Shown here: piece by piece, positions 1 through 8,814 of the stretch | Position numbering within the stretch: position 1 is the first letter of the stretch | Layout: each line of letters starts with the position of its first letter | DNA from: Bacillota bacterium | GTDB lineage: Bacteria; Bacillota_A; Clostridia; Lachnospirales; Lachnospiraceae | DNA: 64,000 nt | Direction of reading: 5' to 3' | Assembly: GCA_023443625.1 (NCBI GenBank) | Contig: JAEZTQ010000045.1 | Span: forward strand, 1-64,000 | Translations under genes and position numbers: made by a program | Notes under the pieces: model-generated | What the model saw: only the letters and a program-made list of their open reading frames with translations | What the model was told of the DNA's origin: nothing | Databases searched by the model: none

Positions 1-13
1 CGGCTCTTTTCAT
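1..13 (-). CDS. Start of a leftward gene cut by the window edge
   Basis: Reading leftward, an ATG at position 13 follows an AAAGGAG ribosome binding site about 10 bases upstream. Only four codons (M-K-R-A) fit before the edge, so no function can be given. The good RBS and the divergent arrangement with the pantothenate kinase gene are the only support. Confidence 0.4.
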
Positions 14-401
14 TAGTAAAATACTCCTTTGTGAAAAACTTTTATTCTAGTTTATCACAATAACAACTGACAAGTCCTATAAATACTCATTAAATTAGTG
101 CGAAAAATATTTACCTTTCATCGCTGACTATATACTCTAGTAAATTGTTACAGTTTAGCCAAAAGTAAATAATCAGTCTTTCACCTTTTATATAATCTTG
201 ACAAATGCTAGAGCTACCCCTAAAATAAACCATATTATTATGATATCCTATGTTTGATTTACATGTAAAAAAATAGTGGTGCTGATGAAATCAGCATGAG
301 AATTTGATACCCTATTAAATATAATTGATTTTCAACAAATAAGATATAGAAATCTTACCATATCATACTAATTCACTATAAAAATAGAAAGGAATACTGC
401 T
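14..401. other. Divergent intergenic region
   Basis: AT-rich spacer between the leftward gene fragment at the window edge and the rightward pantothenate kinase gene. It should hold both promoters. I see no hairpin, repeat or small gene in it that I would defend. Confidence 0.4.
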
Positions 402-1238
402 ATGAAAGTAATAATTGGGATAGATATCGGGGGTTCGACAACAAAAATAGCAGGCTTTACAGAAAATAGACAGCTTATTGGAACTTTGCAGGTAGGTGCC
501 ACAGATCAAATCACTTCAATGTATGGAGCTCTGGGACATTTTCTGCATAAATTCAGTATTTCCATAAAAGATATTTCCATAATCATATTAACCGGTGTTG
601 GTGCTTCTTTTATTAAGAATGACATCTATGGTATTCCCACCTGGAAAGTACCTGAATTTGAAGCCATAGGATATGGTGGTCTTTTAATTTCCAAATTAAA
701 GGAAGCTTACATCGTAAGTATGGGAACAGGTACTGCCTTTGTTAGAGCTACACCGGAGGAAATCAAACACATCGGAGGTAGTGGTGTCGGAGGCGGGACC
801 CTATATGGTCTTTCTACCAAGCTATTACAGGAAAGAGATATATCCATTGTATCAAAATTAGCACTTGAGGGTGATTTAAGCAGAGTTGATTTAGCAATCC
901 AAGATATCTTCAGCGGCAATATCCCATCCCTTCCCCCAGACCTAACAGCCTCTAATTTAGGAAAAATGAAAAATGATGCTACCGAAGGGGACATCGCTTT
1001 AGGATTAATCAATATGGTATTGGAAACCATCGGTGTATTATCCATCTTTGCTTGCCGCAATGATTCTATTAAGGATATTGTTTTAGTTGGAACTCTCTCC
1101 ACCTTGCCACAAGCCGGTAAGGTTTATGAAACCATGAGCCGTCTCTATGGAGTAAATATCATAATACCAGAAGATTCTGTATTTGCTACAGCCATGGGTG
1201 CAGTAATCGCCTATTTGGAGGGGACCAAACCACATTAA
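402..1238 (+). CDS. coaW: Type II pantothenate kinase
   Basis: Likely phosphorylates pantothenate, the first step of coenzyme A synthesis. The 278-residue protein belongs to the acetate/sugar kinase fold. An N-terminal phosphate-binding stretch (IGIDIGGSTTKIAGF) sits at about residues 4-18, a second phosphate loop MGTGTAF near 107, and GGSGVGGGTLYGLS near 124, which is typical of the type II (Staphylococcus CoaW/eukaryotic-like) enzymes. Length agrees with that family. The ATG follows AAAGGAA by eight bases. It is monocistronic, with no cofactor genes beside it. A BadF/BadG-type ATPase is the main alternative, but the second glycine-rich loop favours pantothenate kinase. Confidence 0.85.
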   Translation: MKVIIGIDIGGSTTKIAGFTENRQLIGTLQVGATDQITSMYGALGHFLHKFSISIKDISIIILTGVGASFIKNDIYGIPTWKVPEFEAIGYGGLLISKLKEAYIVSMGTGTAFVRATPEEIKHIGGSGVGGGTLYGLSTKLLQERDISIVSKLALEGDLSRVDLAIQDIFSGNIPSLPPDLTASNLGKMKNDATEGDIALGLINMVLETIGVLSIFACRNDSIKDIVLVGTLSTLPQAGKVYETMSRLYGVNIIIPEDSVFATAMGAVIAYLEGTKPH

Positions 1239-1445
1239 AAGAATTTTAAAGATTATACTGCTAAAATACATCAATATCTTTACTAGCTTCTATGAGCATA
1301 AATTTCCTTCCAATGAATGATTTTTAGAAACTTGCATCTATCTTTAGATAATGCTATCATAAGTAAATGAAGGCCGAATCACGCCTTAACATCTTAAAAT
1401 GATGGAATTACTTAAAATATAAATATACACAAAGGGAAAATTATC

Positions 1446-3428
1446 ATGATACTTGCATGCAACAATATAAATAAAGCTTTTGGAACCACAGATATCCTTC
1501 GCTCAGTATCCTTTCATATTAACGATAAGGAAAAGGCTGCTATCGTAGGCATTAATGGAGCCGGCAAATCCACCCTACTTAAAATAATCATGAAGGAAAT
1601 AACTGCCGATGACGGCGATGTAATCTTAGCAAAGGGAAGTACCATAGGATATCTTGCTCAGCATCAAAATCTTTCTTCAGAAAGTACCATCCTTGATGAG
1701 ATGCTAACGGTAAAGCAGGATATCATTGATTTAAATTCTAATATTCGTAGTTTAGAACAGGAAATGAAGCATGTAGAAGGCGCAAAGCTAGACCAGATGT
1801 TAAGTACTTATACCCGTCTTATGCATGAATTTGAAAGTAAGAATGGCTATGCCTATCAAAGTGAGGTCACAGGTATCTTAAAGGGTCTTGGGTTTTTAGA
1901 GGAGGAGTTTGATAAGAAGGTAAACACTCTTTCTGGAGGACAAAAAACAAGAATTGCTTTAGGTAAACTACTCCTATCCAAACCGGATATCATTCTGCTA
2001 GATGAACCTACCAACCATTTGGACCTCATCTCCATTGCTTGGCTGGAGACCTTCCTGCTTAATTACAACGGAGCCGTTATTGTTGTTGCCCATGACCGCT
2101 ATTTCCTTGATAAGGTAGTATCAAAGGTAATAGAGATTGACCGTACCAAATGCCACACCTACGAAGGCAATTATACGACTTATATAGAGAAAAAAGCTAT
2201 GATTGAGAGTGCACAGCTAAAACACTATCTTAATCAGCAGCAGGAAATTAAACATCAGGAGGAGGTTATCGCTAAGCTTCGTTCCTTCAACCGTGAAAAA
2301 TCCATCAAACGTGCAGAGAGCCGTGAGAAGATGCTGGAGAAAATTGAGCGGGTGGATCGACCCTTAGAGCATACCCAGATGCATTTTCAGCTTGAGCCTC
2401 GGATTATGAGTGGTAACGATGTATTAACGGTGACAGGACTTTCTAAATCCTTTGGTAATCTAGAACTTTTCAATAATTTGAATTTTGAAGTAAAACGTGG
2501 GGAAAAGGTGGCCATTATCGGGAACAACGGTACTGGCAAGACCACTATATTAAAAATGATAAGTGGTATGACGGAGGCCGACGCTGGTGATATAAAGCTG
2601 GGCTCAAAGGTGCATGTGGGCTATTATGATCAGGAGCATCAAGTCCTTGACCCGGAGAAAACCTTGTTTGACGAATTACAAGATGCCTATCCATATCTGG
2701 ATAATACTGCTGTTCGCAATATCTTAGCTGCTTTCCTATTTACAGAGGATGATGTATTTAAGCGGATTAAGGATATCAGTGGTGGAGAAAGGGGTCGTGT
2801 GTCCCTGGCAAAGCTAATGCTGTCTGAGGCAAATCTTCTCATCCTAGATGAGCCTACCAACCATTTAGACATCACCTCCAAGGAAATCTTAGAGAATGCC
2901 ATAAATAATTACAGCGGAACTGTGTTATATGTGTCCCATGATCGTTATTTTATTAATAAGACAGCTACAAGAATCCTTGATTTAACAGAACAAAATCTTC
3001 TAAACTATATTGGTAACTACGATTACTATCTGGAGAAGAAGCCGGAGGTGGAAGCAGCTTATCTAGGTAAGACTGCTAGTGCTACGCCCCCATCCACTGG
3101 TGGCAAACCCGGTGCTTTTCCAGCAGCTGCCTTCCAAAATCCCTCTTCTATCCCTGCCCAGGAGAATGATAGCGAGAACAAACAGAGTTGGCAACAGCAA
3201 AAGGAAGAACAGGCACGTCAGCGAAAAAGAAAGAACGACCTTAAAAAGACGGAAGAAGAAATCTCTAAACTAGAAAGTCGTAATGAGGAAATCGATGGAC
3301 TTCTTACTCAGGAAGACATCTATACCAATGTATCAAAGCTTCTGGAATTAAATAATGAGAAAAAAGAAATTGAGACCCGCCTGGAGGAACTCTTAGAACA
3401 ATGGGAGCTCCTGGCAGCTGAGGAATAA
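1446..3428 (+). CDS. ABC-F family ATPase (ribosome-associated type)
   Basis: A soluble protein of 660 residues with two ABC ATPase domains and no membrane segments. The first Walker A is GINGAGKST (about residues 36-44) with LSGGQKTR and LLDEPTNHLD; the second is GNNGTGKTT (about 360) with ISGGERGR and LILDEPTNHLD. A charged linker lies between the domains, and a C-terminal coiled coil rich in Lys and Glu follows a Pro/Ala/Gly-rich hinge. This is the YdiF/Uup-like layout of ABC-F translation factors, which act at the ribosomal E site. Some members protect against antibiotics; nothing here shows resistance, so a housekeeping role is more likely. Confidence 0.9.
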   Translation: MILACNNINKAFGTTDILRSVSFHINDKEKAAIVGINGAGKSTLLKIIMKEITADDGDVILAKGSTIGYLAQHQNLSSESTILDEMLTVKQDIIDLNSNIRSLEQEMKHVEGAKLDQMLSTYTRLMHEFESKNGYAYQSEVTGILKGLGFLEEEFDKKVNTLSGGQKTRIALGKLLLSKPDIILLDEPTNHLDLISIAWLETFLLNYNGAVIVVAHDRYFLDKVVSKVIEIDRTKCHTYEGNYTTYIEKKAMIESAQLKHYLNQQQEIKHQEEVIAKLRSFNREKSIKRAESREKMLEKIERVDRPLEHTQMHFQLEPRIMSGNDVLTVTGLSKSFGNLELFNNLNFEVKRGEKVAIIGNNGTGKTTILKMISGMTEADAGDIKLGSKVHVGYYDQEHQVLDPEKTLFDELQDAYPYLDNTAVRNILAAFLFTEDDVFKRIKDISGGERGRVSLAKLMLSEANLLILDEPTNHLDITSKEILENAINNYSGTVLYVSHDRYFINKTATRILDLTEQNLLNYIGNYDYYLEKKPEVEAAYLGKTASATPPSTGGKPGAFPAAAFQNPSSIPAQENDSENKQSWQQQKEEQARQRKRKNDLKKTEEEISKLESRNEEIDGLLTQEDIYTNVSKLLELNNEKKEIETRLEELLEQWELLAAEE

Positions 3429-3531
3429 ATACCAGCCAATCATGATTTGTTATGATATATCTCTGGTTACTAGGATGTAAAACAGAAGGAATAAGGGCAC
3501 CTAGAAGAATTACAAAAGTGTTTCATTAGAA

Positions 3532-3608
3532 AAGACCACGCAGGGAATTTGTTTGATCAGACAGACTTTTAATGTCTAGGCTGATACAAATAAAACCTGG
3601 GTGGTCTT
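3532..3608. terminator. Long two-part hairpin between convergent genes
   Basis: AAGACCACGCAGG pairs with CCTGGGTGGTCTT across about 50 bases with one mismatch. A second stem inside uses ATCAG/CTGAT and AGAC/GTCT. It lies between the end of the ABC-F gene and the end of the leftward GntR gene, so a bidirectional terminator is the simplest reading. There is no strong U tract, so it may instead be a small palindromic mobile element. Confidence 0.45.
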
Positions 3609-3701
3609 GGCTTTCATACACATGTAGATCTTCTGGGTTCTGAACACTATCTAGCTACCTGATGCTTTTAATTTCTGTCTAAACCTACAATACAGGAACA
3701 G

Positions 3702-4370
3702 TTAAAGCCCTTGTTCATTAATGTTTTTAATTGTATTTAGCATATGTTCATGAGCTAAGGCTTCTGCTAGGTTACCATCCCGTTTTTTGATGGCCTCTAG
3801 TATGGCAGCATGTTCCTGACTAGACTTAGAAGCCCGGCTAGGCATTGCTAAAGTAATCTTACGAACCCTCTCTACATAATGATGGAAATCAGAGAGAACA
3901 TGATATAAAATCTTACTCCCAGAGCCTTCATAGATGAGCTCATGAAATTTATTATCTAATTCTACCATCTGATCATGATGATTACGTTTGGCATGAAAAT
4001 CTGACAGATATAGAACTTCTTCCAGTGCTTCAATTTGAGCCTCGGTCATACGTTCACAAGCCCATTTTGCGCACAAGCCTTCCAGATGGGAACGTATCAT
4101 GTAGATATCATGTATATCCTTAGAGGTTATGCCGGTGACATAGGCCCCTTTATTGGGGATCATAGTGATTAACCCTTCCAGCTCCAGCTGTCTTAAAGCC
4201 TCTCTGACAGGAGTTCTGCTGACACCGAGCTCTAAAGCTATACTGTTCTCTTTCAACTCTTCATTCTCACGATAAAGACCAGCAAGAATATCCTCTCTCA
4301 GCTTATTAAAAACACGCCCTCTTAAGGAATAATTATCGCTCACATCTTTGTGAAGGTTTAATTCTTCCAA
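3702..4370 (-). CDS. GntR family regulator, FCD (FadR-like) type
   Basis: A 222-residue DNA-binding regulator. The N-terminal winged helix-turn-helix spans about residues 15-80 (SIALELGVSRTPVREALRQLE), followed by an all-helical FCD ligand-binding domain with the expected Asp/His metal or acid ligands. Translation probably starts at TTG 4370, which follows AAGGAGG at good spacing. It is the third gene of a leftward set: Re-citrate synthase, isocitrate dehydrogenase, then this. The position suggests it controls that pathway in response to an organic acid (inference). A GTATAC palindrome overlapping the -10 box of the citrate synthase promoter is a candidate operator. Confidence 0.85.
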   Translation of the reverse strand: MEELNLHKDVSDNYSLRGRVFNKLREDILAGLYRENEELKENSIALELGVSRTPVREALRQLELEGLITMIPNKGAYVTGITSKDIHDIYMIRSHLEGLCAKWACERMTEAQIEALEEVLYLSDFHAKRNHHDQMVELDNKFHELIYEGSGSKILYHVLSDFHHYVERVRKITLAMPSRASKSSQEHAAILEAIKKRDGNLAEALAHEHMLNTIKNINEQGL

Positions 4371-4412
4371 GGTTTTACCTCCTTAAATGGATCAAGTACA
4401 AGGTTTCCCCGA

Positions 4413-5582
4413 CTAATCCATCTTCTCAATGGTTTCCATTAAGTAATCAGCAAATTCAGCTCCAGTAGCCCCATTACTACGACCTGTAGTTACAACCTTT
4501 TTCTCGGTCACTGTACAGATATCAAGGGCACGATATAATTTATCTGCCTCTTTGGTATAACCAATATGTGCAAGCAGCATTGCACCAGCACGAATCATAC
4601 TACAAGGGTCTGCATAAATATCTCTACCTTCCAAAACCATACGAGGAGCAGATCCATGAATTGCCTCAAACATTGCATATTTCTTACCAATATTAGCACT
4701 ACCTGCTGTTCCTACGCCACCCTGGAACTCTGCAGCTTCATCCGTGATAATATCACCATATAGATTAGGAAGTACTACAACCTGGAAGTCCTTTCTTCTC
4801 TTTTCATCAATTAGCTTAGCTGTCATGATATCAATATACCAATCATCTGCGGTGATTTCCGGATAATCCTCTGCAATTTCTTTAAAGATATCTAAGAACT
4901 TGCCATCTGTAGTCTTAATAATATTAGCTTTGGTTACTGCGGTTACTCGAGTCTTGCCATTTGCTTTAGCAAATTCAAAGGCTGCTCTAATAATTCTCTC
5001 TGTTCCCTGGGTTGTTGCTATAGTGAAATCAACACCTAAATCTTCAGTAACATGAACACCCTTGCTTCCAACCGCATAAGCACCCTCTGTATTCTCACGA
5101 TAGAAGGTCCAATCGATACCCTGCTCAGGAATTCTCACCGGTCTTACATTGGCAAATAAGTCTAGCTCTTTTCTCATTGCAACATTGGCACTCTCAACAT
5201 TTGGCCATGGATCACCTTTTCTAGGTGTGGTAGTAGGCCCCTTTAAAATCACATGGCATTTCTTGATTTCTTCTAAAACCGCAGGAGGAATAGCAGCATT
5301 CTCAGCGGCTCTACGTTCAATAGTCAGACCGTCAATCACATTAAAAACTACTTTTTTAGATTGAATATCATCCTTTAATAGATACTCTAATACTCTCTGT
5401 GCCTGATCAGTAATTGCCTGTCCGATGCCATCTCCACCACAAACACCAATTTTAATTTGATCCAGAGATTTATAATCAATAAAATCTCCTTGTGCCTTCA
5501 TGTCATCTACTCTTTTTAATTGGCTTTCTAGTAATTCTCCGAATTTTTCCTTAGCTAAATTAATCTTCTCTGAAGTTGTCAT
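4413..5582 (-). CDS. icd: NAD-dependent isocitrate dehydrogenase
   Basis: Oxidises isocitrate to 2-oxoglutarate and CO2. The 389-residue sequence is of the isocitrate/isopropylmalate dehydrogenase family. It has GDGIGQAITDQ near residue 50, the substrate loop FYRENTEGAYAVGSKG in the middle, and the metal-binding PNLYGDIITDEAAE later. It carries about 40 extra N-terminal residues relative to short family members. The neighbouring Re-citrate synthase upstream on the same strand supports isocitrate rather than isopropylmalate as substrate. The gene lies 163 bases after the synthase and 42 before the GntR gene. Homoisocitrate dehydrogenase is a less likely alternative. Confidence 0.85.
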   Translation of the reverse strand: MTTSEKINLAKEKFGELLESQLKRVDDMKAQGDFIDYKSLDQIKIGVCGGDGIGQAITDQAQRVLEYLLKDDIQSKKVVFNVIDGLTIERRAAENAAIPPAVLEEIKKCHVILKGPTTTPRKGDPWPNVESANVAMRKELDLFANVRPVRIPEQGIDWTFYRENTEGAYAVGSKGVHVTEDLGVDFTIATTQGTERIIRAAFEFAKANGKTRVTAVTKANIIKTTDGKFLDIFKEIAEDYPEITADDWYIDIMTAKLIDEKRRKDFQVVVLPNLYGDIITDEAAEFQGGVGTAGSANIGKKYAMFEAIHGSAPRMVLEGRDIYADPCSMIRAGAMLLAHIGYTKEADKLYRALDICTVTEKKVVTTGRSNGATGAEFADYLMETIEKMD

Positions 5583-5745
5583 AATGATACCTGTACCTTT
5601 CCGTTTTTTATGACCTCATATTCTTTATTAATCCTAATAAATACTATATACAGGTCTAGCGTTTTTACGCAAGATAATAAGCAGTCATAGGTTAAATTGT
5701 AAGGTGTTTTGTATTTCTTGTCAATTTTTATTGCAAATTTAATTA

Positions 5746-7149
5746 TTATTTCATATTACTTATGCTAATTCCCATCTCTTTCTCTAAAGCATAAATCATT
5801 TCGAGTAATTCATCATCTGTAATTACGGTAACACGACCTGTTTCATATTCTTCATCAACTCTATCTTTAAGCTTAACAATTAAGGGATGAGATTTATTAA
5901 CTGCCTTATCCCCTTTTAATTTAAAGAAGGTATTAATCCAATGAGCAATTCCTGCTAGCCCTGAGGTATTAGATACAGCAACTAGTACTGGTCTATTCAG
6001 AAACTTATCCGTATCAAAGATATTATATATTTCTTCATTTTTAAGTAAGCCGTCAGCATGAATTCCTGCTCTGGTTACATTGAAATTCTTACCTACGAAG
6101 GGTGTCCTAGAAGGCACACGATATCCAATTTCCTTCTCATAGTATTCTGCGAGCTCAGTTATTACTGTGGTATCCATACCATCAAGTGTACCCTTTAACT
6201 GTGCATATTCAAATACCATTGCCTCTAGAGGTGTATTACCAGTTCTCTCACCAATACCAAATAGAGAACAGTTAACAGCACCTGCACCATATAACCATGC
6301 AGTAGTTGAGTTAGTAACTGCCTTGTAGAAGTCATTATGACCATGCCATTCCAACCACTTAGATGGAACCCCCGCATGGGCTTGAAGGCCATAGATAATT
6401 CCCTGTACAGATCTAGGTATTACCGCACCAGAGAAATTCACACCATAACCCATGGTGTCACAAGCTCTGATTTTAACTGGTATATTATATTCTTTACTTA
6501 GTTTCATTAGTTCATGACAGAATGGTATTACAAAACCATGGATATCAGAACGGGTAATATCTTCCAAATGACATCTGGCAGCAATTCCTGTTTCAAGACA
6601 TTCTCTTACCACACTGATATAATGATTCATTGCTTCTCTTCTACTCATTTTCATCTTATAGAAGATATGATAATCAGAGCAGCTTACTAAAATACCCGTT
6701 TCTTTCATACCAATTTCTTTAACAAGCTCAAAATCCTTCTTGCTTGCTCTAATCCATGAGGTTATCTCCGGAAATTCATAGCCTTTTTCCATACAGTGAT
6801 AAACTGCATCACGGTCTTTTTTACTGTAGAGGAAAAATTCGCTCTGACGGATTATCCCCTTTGGACCACCCAGACGATGAAGATACTCATACATAGTTAC
6901 AATCTGCTCCGTCGTATAGGGCGCTCTGGACTGCTGTCCATCACGAAAGGTAGTGTCCGTAATAAAGATCTCATCAGGTAAATTATGAGGTACGATACGG
7001 TCATTGAAGGCAATCTTCGGTATCTCGTTATAAGGAAATAGGTTACGAAATGTATTAGGTTCTGCTACATCCACAAGGGGATAGATGGGTTCTTCCAACT
7101 GAAGTAAATTGTTATGTGGGTTGATAAAAACTTTTCTCTGATCATCCAT
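5746..7149 (-). CDS. Re-citrate synthase (homocitrate synthase-like)
   Basis: Predicted to condense acetyl-CoA with oxaloacetate with Re-face stereochemistry. The 467-residue protein is a DRE-TIM metallolyase: TDTTFRDGQQSRAPYTTEQI near residue 44 and the metal-binding HGHNDFYKAV near residue 270. It has no similarity to ordinary Si-citrate synthases. The family was defined in anaerobes such as Clostridium kluyveri. Pairing with isocitrate dehydrogenase on the same strand makes citrate, rather than homocitrate or isopropylmalate, the probable product. Aconitase, needed between them, is not in this window. A consensus promoter lies 40-70 bases upstream. Confidence 0.8.
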   Translation of the reverse strand: MDDQRKVFINPHNNLLQLEEPIYPLVDVAEPNTFRNLFPYNEIPKIAFNDRIVPHNLPDEIFITDTTFRDGQQSRAPYTTEQIVTMYEYLHRLGGPKGIIRQSEFFLYSKKDRDAVYHCMEKGYEFPEITSWIRASKKDFELVKEIGMKETGILVSCSDYHIFYKMKMSRREAMNHYISVVRECLETGIAARCHLEDITRSDIHGFVIPFCHELMKLSKEYNIPVKIRACDTMGYGVNFSGAVIPRSVQGIIYGLQAHAGVPSKWLEWHGHNDFYKAVTNSTTAWLYGAGAVNCSLFGIGERTGNTPLEAMVFEYAQLKGTLDGMDTTVITELAEYYEKEIGYRVPSRTPFVGKNFNVTRAGIHADGLLKNEEIYNIFDTDKFLNRPVLVAVSNTSGLAGIAHWINTFFKLKGDKAVNKSHPLIVKLKDRVDEEYETGRVTVITDDELLEMIYALEKEMGISISNMK

Positions 7150-7188
7150 TATTTATTCTCCATTCTGTTCCATACATAAATTTGTTTT

Positions 7189-7217
7189 ATTGTATACAAT
7201 TATACTTGTATTGTCAA
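7189..7217 (-). promoter_or_regulatory. Promoter of citrate synthase gene with palindromic GTATAC operator candidate
   Basis: On the minus strand TTGACA (7212-7217) and TACAAT (7189-7194) are separated by 17 bases, a consensus vegetative promoter. The -10 overlaps the perfect palindrome ATTGTATACAAT (7189-7200). A GT..AC core is typical for GntR-family operators, and a GntR gene ends this gene set, so feedback control is plausible. Confidence 0.65.
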
Positions 7218-7346
7218 TAAGATAATTAGAAAAAAATTCTATTGTTATTTTCTTCTATTATTCACTGCAACATACTAATAATTTTTTGGCATATTCTATA
7301 AATTTGTATGAGAAATTCTCTGTAAAGTACTGGTAATACAAAGACA

Positions 7347-7381
7347 GGTTGCTGACATCAATGTTCTTAGTGTCAGCAACC
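7347..7381 (-). terminator. Hairpin terminator after the DUF554 gene
   Basis: GGTTGCTGACA pairs with TGTCAGCAACC around a 12-13 base loop, just past the stop of the DUF554 gene, reading into CTGTCTTTGT. It separates that gene from the citrate synthase promoter. Confidence 0.7.
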
Positions 7382-7385
7382 GTCC

Positions 7386-8117
7386 CTAAAAAGATACAGC
7401 GTTAATAATAATTTCATACAGGATGGGAATAAGTACTGCTGGAAGAATATTACCACATTTAATTTTCTTTCCAAAAATCATATTAATACCTATTCCAAAG
7501 ATCAAGACAGAACCTATGAAGGAGATATTTAAAATAAGCCTGTCATTTAAAAAAGGCTCTACATATTTTGCTAATAGGGTTATTAATCCTTGGTAAATGC
7601 CCAGGGGTATTATAGAAAAGAATACTCCAATCCCAAAAGTAGAAGCAATGAAGATAGATACTGTTCCGTCGATAACCGCTTTTGCATAAAGGGTTGATGC
7701 ATCTCCTGTAAGGCCATCATTTAATGCCCCGATAATTGCCATAGCACCAATACAAAAGAGTAAGGAACTGCTTACAAAGCCTTCTACAAAGTTAAGTCCC
7801 TTCTCCCCTTTTACCTTGAGAGAAGCCTTAATTAATTCACCCATACGATCTAATTTTGCTTCTATATTAATTATTTCACCAATCAAGGCACCTAGGGCAA
7901 GGGAAATAATCATCAGCATAATATTCGCTGTCTCAATTTTATTATCCTTAGTAACCACCAATAATCCTTGAAGAGCTCCACTTAATCCAACAAACAATAC
8001 AGCAAGACCTAAGGCATTCATTATAGTTTCTTGAAAACGCTGTTGCAAAAATCTCTTTATCAGTAAACCAATGGCTGATCCAATTAATATAGCAGCCATA
8101 TTAACCAATGTGCCCAT
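7386..8117 (-). CDS. DUF554 family membrane protein
   Basis: A 243-residue integral membrane protein with about seven hydrophobic segments and a conserved N-terminal GTLVNMAAILIGSAIGLLIK. It matches the DUF554 (YdfK/YqgA-like) family, whose function is not known; a transport role is usually assumed. It starts at the base after the stop codon of the HD-domain gene, so the two are probably translated together. Length is normal for the family. Confidence 0.75.
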   Translation of the reverse strand: MGTLVNMAAILIGSAIGLLIKRFLQQRFQETIMNALGLAVLFVGLSGALQGLLVVTKDNKIETANIMLMIISLALGALIGEIINIEAKLDRMGELIKASLKVKGEKGLNFVEGFVSSSLLFCIGAMAIIGALNDGLTGDASTLYAKAVIDGTVSIFIASTFGIGVFFSIIPLGIYQGLITLLAKYVEPFLNDRLILNISFIGSVLIFGIGINMIFGKKIKCGNILPAVLIPILYEIIINAVSF

Positions 8118-8690
8118 TTATACTAGTCCTTCCGTCTGTTCAACCTCTCTTAAAGCATAGATTGTCCTTTGTAGTAAATCGTCAAGTTCCCAGCCAAGCA
8201 TCTTAGCTCCTCTCTCAATTACCTCTCTGGAGCAACCCGCTGCAAATTTAGGGGTCTTGAATTTTTTCTTTACTGAACTTAGCTCTAAGTCCATTGTACT
8301 TTTTGACGGACGCATTACAGCAACGGCACCGATTAAGCCCGTGAGTTCATCCACAGCATATAATACTTTTTCCATCTCATGCTCCGGTACTATATCCACG
8401 GTCAAGGCATAGCCGTGGCTGGCGGTGGCATGAATAATTCCTGGATCAATATCTCTTTCCTGCAGGATTTCCTGGGTTTTAATACAGTGCTCCGTGGGAT
8501 ATACCTCAAAATCCAAATCATGTAATAACCCAACAATTCCCCAGAAATCTATTTCATCACCATAGCCTAGTTCTCTTGCAAAATATCTCATTACTCCTTC
8601 CACGACTCTTGCATGCTTTAGATGAAATTCTTCCTTGTTAAATTCTGTTAACAGCATCCAAGCTTCTTCTCTTGTTGGTATCTTACTCAT
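8118..8690 (-). CDS. HD-domain hydrolase
   Basis: A 190-residue soluble protein of the HDIG/HD phosphohydrolase superfamily. The metal-binding signature is visible as GLLHDLDFEV (about residues 50-59), an upstream His in KHARVVEGV, and a later HATASHG. The substrate is unknown; relatives act on nucleotides or phosphate esters. The stop codon abuts the DUF554 start, and the start lies about 100 bases after the TcdA-like gene in the same direction. Confidence 0.75.
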   Translation of the reverse strand: MSKIPTREEAWMLLTEFNKEEFHLKHARVVEGVMRYFARELGYGDEIDFWGIVGLLHDLDFEVYPTEHCIKTQEILQERDIDPGIIHATASHGYALTVDIVPEHEMEKVLYAVDELTGLIGAVAVMRPSKSTMDLELSSVKKKFKTPKFAAGCSREVIERGAKMLGWELDDLLQRTIYALREVEQTEGLV

Positions 8691-8718
8691 ATTAACTCAC
8701 CCTTTCTTATTATATTAA

Positions 8719-8814
8719 TAATATAACACTTATCATACACCACATTTATCTTACATAACATTTATCTTACGCCACATATATCTTACATAACATTTATCTT
8801 ACACCACATATATC
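8719..8814. repeat. Six tandem copies of a 16-bp repeat
   Basis: Read on the minus strand, units of the form GATATATGTGGTGTAA alternate with GATAAATGTTATGTAA. The boundaries fall exactly at 8814, 8798, 8782, 8766, 8750, 8734 and 8719. The two leftmost units are more diverged. The first unit is coding: it forms the last codons (D-I-C-G-V-R) and stop of the TcdA-like gene. The rest lies in the spacer before the HD gene. Confidence 0.9.

Noticed and set aside
707..1102. 131-codon minus-strand frame
   Set aside because: Shadow of the well-supported pantothenate kinase gene.
8719..8814. Possible CRISPR array
   Set aside because: Units are contiguous 16-mers without spacers, and no cas genes are near.
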